A stretch of DNA of 7,964 nt from a bacterium. Lineage in GTDB: Bacteria; Patescibacteriota; Minisyncoccia; Minisyncoccales; JAGGSE01. The notes beneath the pieces are model-generated. The model did not search any database. It had not been told where the DNA came from and saw nothing but the letters and a program-made list of their open reading frames with translations. Every line of letters begins with the position of its first letter. Within the stretch, counting starts at the first letter, position 1. Location of the stretch: the NCBI GenBank assembly GCA_021159225.1, contig JAGGSE010000190.1:1-7964 (forward strand), read 5' to 3'. Shown here in pieces: positions 5,990-7,964 of the stretch. The translations under genes and the position numbers were made by a program.

Positions 5990-7729
5990 ATGCTTGGATT
6001 AAGAAGGCAAAGGGCAGTTTTTTGGGGGCTGATTTTTTTTAGTTTATTTTGCTTGCTTCCAGGCAGGCTTTCTTTGGTTAGGGCTGACTTCCTTGGAGAA
6101 AAGAATAATTTTTTTGTTGATTCAAAATATGAACTCAATGGCAAAGAAACTGTTTCTGCCTTCTTAAAAACAATTTCTCAAAAGGGATATTTTTATATTG
6201 AAAACGAATGGTACTCCGGTCTAAAAAAAGAGGAGAGAAAAAAAGTAAATGAAAACCTAAAGAATCTGGCTCAAGAGTTTGATAAAACCATCTATCCAAA
6301 ATTAACAGAACTCTACGGTCCTCCCTGGGAGCCAGGAATTGATAACAATCCCCGAATAACAATTCTATTTCATCAGATGAAAAAAGGAGTGGGAGGGTAT
6401 TTCAATAATGGCGACGAATATTCCAGGGCTGAAAATCCCCGGTCCAATAAAAGAGAAATGGTCTATCTCAATACTGACGATTTATTCTCTGAAAATCTTA
6501 AAAGTTATTTAGCCCACGAATTCACCCATCTTATCACATTCAACCAGAAAGACCGCTTAAGGGGAGTCAGTGAGGACATATGGCTTAATGAGGCACGGGC
6601 AGAGTATTCTCCAACATATCTGAACTATAATAAGCAATATCAGGGAAGTATCCTTCAGCAAAGAATAAAGGGGTTTATTAATTCACCATCTGACTCCTTA
6701 ACCGAATGGCAAAATCAAAAAGCCGATTATGGAGTGGTTAGTCTTTTTATCCATTATCTGGTTGACCACTATGGAATAAAAATTTTGTCTGATTCTATGG
6801 ATTCCAAAAAGACCGGGATTGCTTCAATAAACGAGGCGCTGGTAAAAAACGGTTTTCAAAAAAACTTTTCTCAGATTTTCAGTGATTGGACTGTAACTGT
6901 TTTGTTGAATGACTGCAGTGTTGGCGAAAACTACTGCTATAAGAACGAGAATCTCAAAAATATCAGGATTACTCCTTCACTTATTTTTTTACCATCAACA
7001 AAAAAAACAAACCTCTCTTTAGATTATTCAATTAAACAATGGGCAGGTCACTGGTACAGGGTTATCGGAGGCAAGGGAGACCTTAAACTAATCTTTGATG
7101 GGCAGGACAATACGAACTTTAATATTCCTTATGCCCTTTGTAAAAAAAGCGGACAATGTCAGGTAAATTTCTTTAAACTGGACAAAAGCCAGAGGGGCGA
7201 GGTTTTGATTTCTGATTTTTCCAAAAACTTTGCTTCTCTAACAATGATTCCCTTAATTGAGGAAAAGCAATCAAACTTCTCCGATGACGAGCCATTTTAT
7301 TCTTTTTCTCTTTCCATTAGTTTAAAAAAGAAATCTGCCCAAGAAAAACTAAAAGAAAAACTTCTCCTTCAGATAAAAGAACTTAAAGAAAAAATTGCCG
7401 AACTTCAGGCAAAAATCAATCAACTCTCAGTTGAAAAAATAAAGGAGATTCCTCTTGGTTTTAGATTTAGGAAAAATTTGTCCCTGGGAATGTCAGATTA
7501 TACCCTGATTTACCTAAAAAAGGCATTGATAAGCCAGGGCTGTTTTGTAGAGGGTGTAGAAAATCCTTATTTTGATAAAAAGACACTAAAGGCAGTAAAA
7601 TGTTTCTGCCAAAAATACAAGGAAGAGATATCTCAATACGCTGGATACAGGGTAAGATGCACTGGATTTGTAGGAAGGGGAATTAGAACAAAACTTAACC
7701 AATTGCTACAAGAAAGGCAACTTCCTTGA
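5990..7729 (+). CDS. Secreted zinc metalloprotease (M30/M6-like) with coiled coil and peptidoglycan-binding-like domain
   Basis: 579 residues from ATG 5990; a TTG at 5984 would add two. Residues 1-32 are a signal peptide: RRQR, a hydrophobic core at 10-23, then probable cleavage after VRA. The catalytic domain spans about 60-310. It has PGIDNNPRITIL (115-126), a Gly-rich GVGGYFNN segment (133-140), the zinc site HEFTH (H176, E177, H180) and WLNEARAEYS (198-207), in which E201 is the likely third ligand, the gluzincin arrangement. The run resembles hyicolysin (M30) and immune-inhibitor-A-like secreted proteases; the exact family is uncertain. A beta-rich region (about 330-445) follows, then a heptad-rich coiled coil (448-480). 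The C-terminal domain (494-574) starts LSLGMSDYTLIYLKKAL and ends TGFVGRGIRTKLNQLL, like peptidoglycan-binding type-1 domains of exported proteins. Eight cysteines in the mature part suggest disulfides. It probably acts at the cell surface; the substrate is unknown. It starts 6 nt after the DJ-1/PfpI gene. Confidence 0.85.
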   Translation: MLGLRRQRAVFWGLIFFSLFCLLPGRLSLVRADFLGEKNNFFVDSKYELNGKETVSAFLKTISQKGYFYIENEWYSGLKKEERKKVNENLKNLAQEFDKTIYPKLTELYGPPWEPGIDNNPRITILFHQMKKGVGGYFNNGDEYSRAENPRSNKREMVYLNTDDLFSENLKSYLAHEFTHLITFNQKDRLRGVSEDIWLNEARAEYSPTYLNYNKQYQGSILQQRIKGFINSPSDSLTEWQNQKADYGVVSLFIHYLVDHYGIKILSDSMDSKKTGIASINEALVKNGFQKNFSQIFSDWTVTVLLNDCSVGENYCYKNENLKNIRITPSLIFLPSTKKTNLSLDYSIKQWAGHWYRVIGGKGDLKLIFDGQDNTNFNIPYALCKKSGQCQVNFFKLDKSQRGEVLISDFSKNFASLTMIPLIEEKQSNFSDDEPFYSFSLSISLKKKSAQEKLKEKLLLQIKELKEKIAELQAKINQLSVEKIKEIPLGFRFRKNLSLGMSDYTLIYLKKALISQGCFVEGVENPYFDKKTLKAVKCFCQKYKEEISQYAGYRVRCTGFVGRGIRTKLNQLLQERQLP

Positions 7730-7744
7730 TTTTTACCCGAAAAT

Positions 7745-7773
7745 TTGACAGAAACCTAATCCAGTGTTAGAAT
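7745..7773 (+). promoter_or_regulatory. Sigma-70-type promoter
   Basis: TTGACA (7745-7750) is a perfect -35 box. It is separated by exactly 17 nt from TAGAAT (7768-7773), a five-of-six match to the -10 consensus TATAAT. It begins 16 nt after the stop codon of the protease gene and would start transcription near 7780, into a stretch with no convincing gene. No other site in the intergenic sequence comes this close to consensus. Confidence 0.65.
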
Positions 7774-7779
7774 GTGGTT

Positions 7780-7908
7780 GCTGACCAATTTGGTAACAGG
7801 TTTGCTGAGGCATCTTGCCTCGGGGAGCACGAAGTCGCGGTAAGTAGTAAAAAAGAATTTATTCCCAGGCGCTTCCAAAATCTGACCGAGCCTCACAAGC
7901 CTTTTTCT
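7780..7908 (+). ncRNA. Candidate structured RNA or structured 5' leader, family unknown
   Basis: The region after the promoter rises to about 49% G+C by hand count over 7774-7964, against about 35% in sampled coding sequence nearby. A local hairpin pairs GAGGCA (7807-7812) with TGCCTC (7816-7821) over a 3-nt loop and can be extended by GCT (7804-7806) with AGC (7826-7828). A long-range stem pairs GGTTTG (7799-7804) with CAAGCC (7896-7901) and GAGGC (7807-7811) with GCCTC (7890-7894), ending just before a T-run. I looked for hallmarks of tmRNA, RNase P RNA, SRP RNA, 6S RNA and common riboswitches and recognised none. It could be a free small RNA, a leader controlling the next gene beyond the window, or the end of a hairpin-rich mobile element such as an IS200/IS605 type. 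The boundaries are guesses from the promoter and T-run. Confidence 0.35.
7799..7908 (+). terminator. Possible terminator formed by a long-range stem and T-run
   Basis: The stem GGTTTG/CAAGCC plus GAGGC/GCCTC brings 7799-7811 together with 7890-7901 and is directly followed by TTTTTCT (7902-7908). The loop is long (about 80 nt) and holds a hairpin of its own, so this is weaker than a classic intrinsic terminator. It could instead be the closing stem of an RNA whose 3' end lies at the T-run. Confidence 0.25.
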
Positions 7909-7935
7909 AAAACGCAAACCTATTCTGGGGCTCGG
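7886..7935 (+). other. Nine-base-pair inverted repeat (RNA stem candidate)
   Basis: CCGAGCCTC (7886-7894) pairs with GGGGCTCGG (7927-7935) over nine positions, eight Watson-Crick and one G-U, around a 32-nt loop. No T-run follows the right arm, so it is not an intrinsic terminator on the + strand. Its left arm reuses the bases 7890-7894 that the longer-range stem needs, so the two cannot form together. Confidence 0.45.
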
Positions 7936-7964
7936 CTGCGATATGCTCCACCTCGACAAGAATG

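Noticed and set aside
7714..7735. Intrinsic terminator right after the protease gene (AAGG/CCTT then TTTTT)
   Set aside because: The stem is only four base pairs and starts inside the coding sequence; too weak to call.
7756..7959. 67-residue minus-strand open frame starting with TTG in the terminal region
   Set aside because: No recognisable domain, no ribosome binding site seen, and it lies across the promoter and stems of the + strand; a chance frame in GC-shifted sequence is likelier.
7943..7964. ATG at 7943 (and ATG at 7962) as the start of a next + strand gene
   Set aside because: Only seven codons are visible, with no Shine-Dalgarno sequence; cannot be told from chance.

Overview
The window is AT-rich (a 60-nt sample of coding sequence is about 35% G+C by hand count) and carries four tightly packed genes on the + strand. 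It uses the standard bacterial code: TGA ends the first and last genes, and there is no sign of TGA read as glycine or tryptophan. The gene types suggest an uncultivated bacterium, most plausibly from the Candidate Phyla Radiation (Patescibacteria, Parcubacteria- or Microgenomates-like). These are a type-2 isoleucyl-tRNA synthetase with an extra domain, a single-anchor surface protein of tandem beta-sandwich repeats, a membrane-anchored DJ-1/PfpI protein, and a secreted zinc protease with a peptidoglycan-binding-like tail. The placement is inferred from the genes; there is no rRNA here to confirm it.

Layout: 1-118 is an A/T-rich intergenic block made of tandem 7-mers and imperfect inverted repeats. 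125-3622 is ileS. It is the most unusual gene here because a complete histidine-phosphatase (phosphoglycerate-mutase-like) domain with all its catalytic residues is inserted between the two halves of a zinc ribbon. 3619-5310 overlaps ileS by 4 nt (ATGA) and encodes an N-terminally anchored protein of about four repeated beta-sandwich domains. 5315-5983 encodes a DJ-1/PfpI domain behind a membrane anchor. 5990-7729 encodes an exported HExxH metalloprotease with a beta-rich domain, a coiled coil and a peptidoglycan-binding-like domain. The gaps are -4, +4 and +6 nt, so the four genes are probably one transcript.

The last 235 nt change character. Sixteen nt after the protease stop codon there is a near-consensus sigma-70 promoter (TTGACA, 17 nt, TAGAAT). 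It is followed by about 190 nt of roughly 49% G+C sequence with several competing stems and a T-run, and no convincing reading frame. This is best read as a small structured RNA or a structured leader of the next gene; I could not assign it to a known RNA family.

Three of the four proteins are predicted to be membrane-anchored or exported, so the operon joins a translation housekeeping enzyme to a cell-envelope set. Whether the surface protein, the DJ-1 protein and the protease act together is inference from co-location only.
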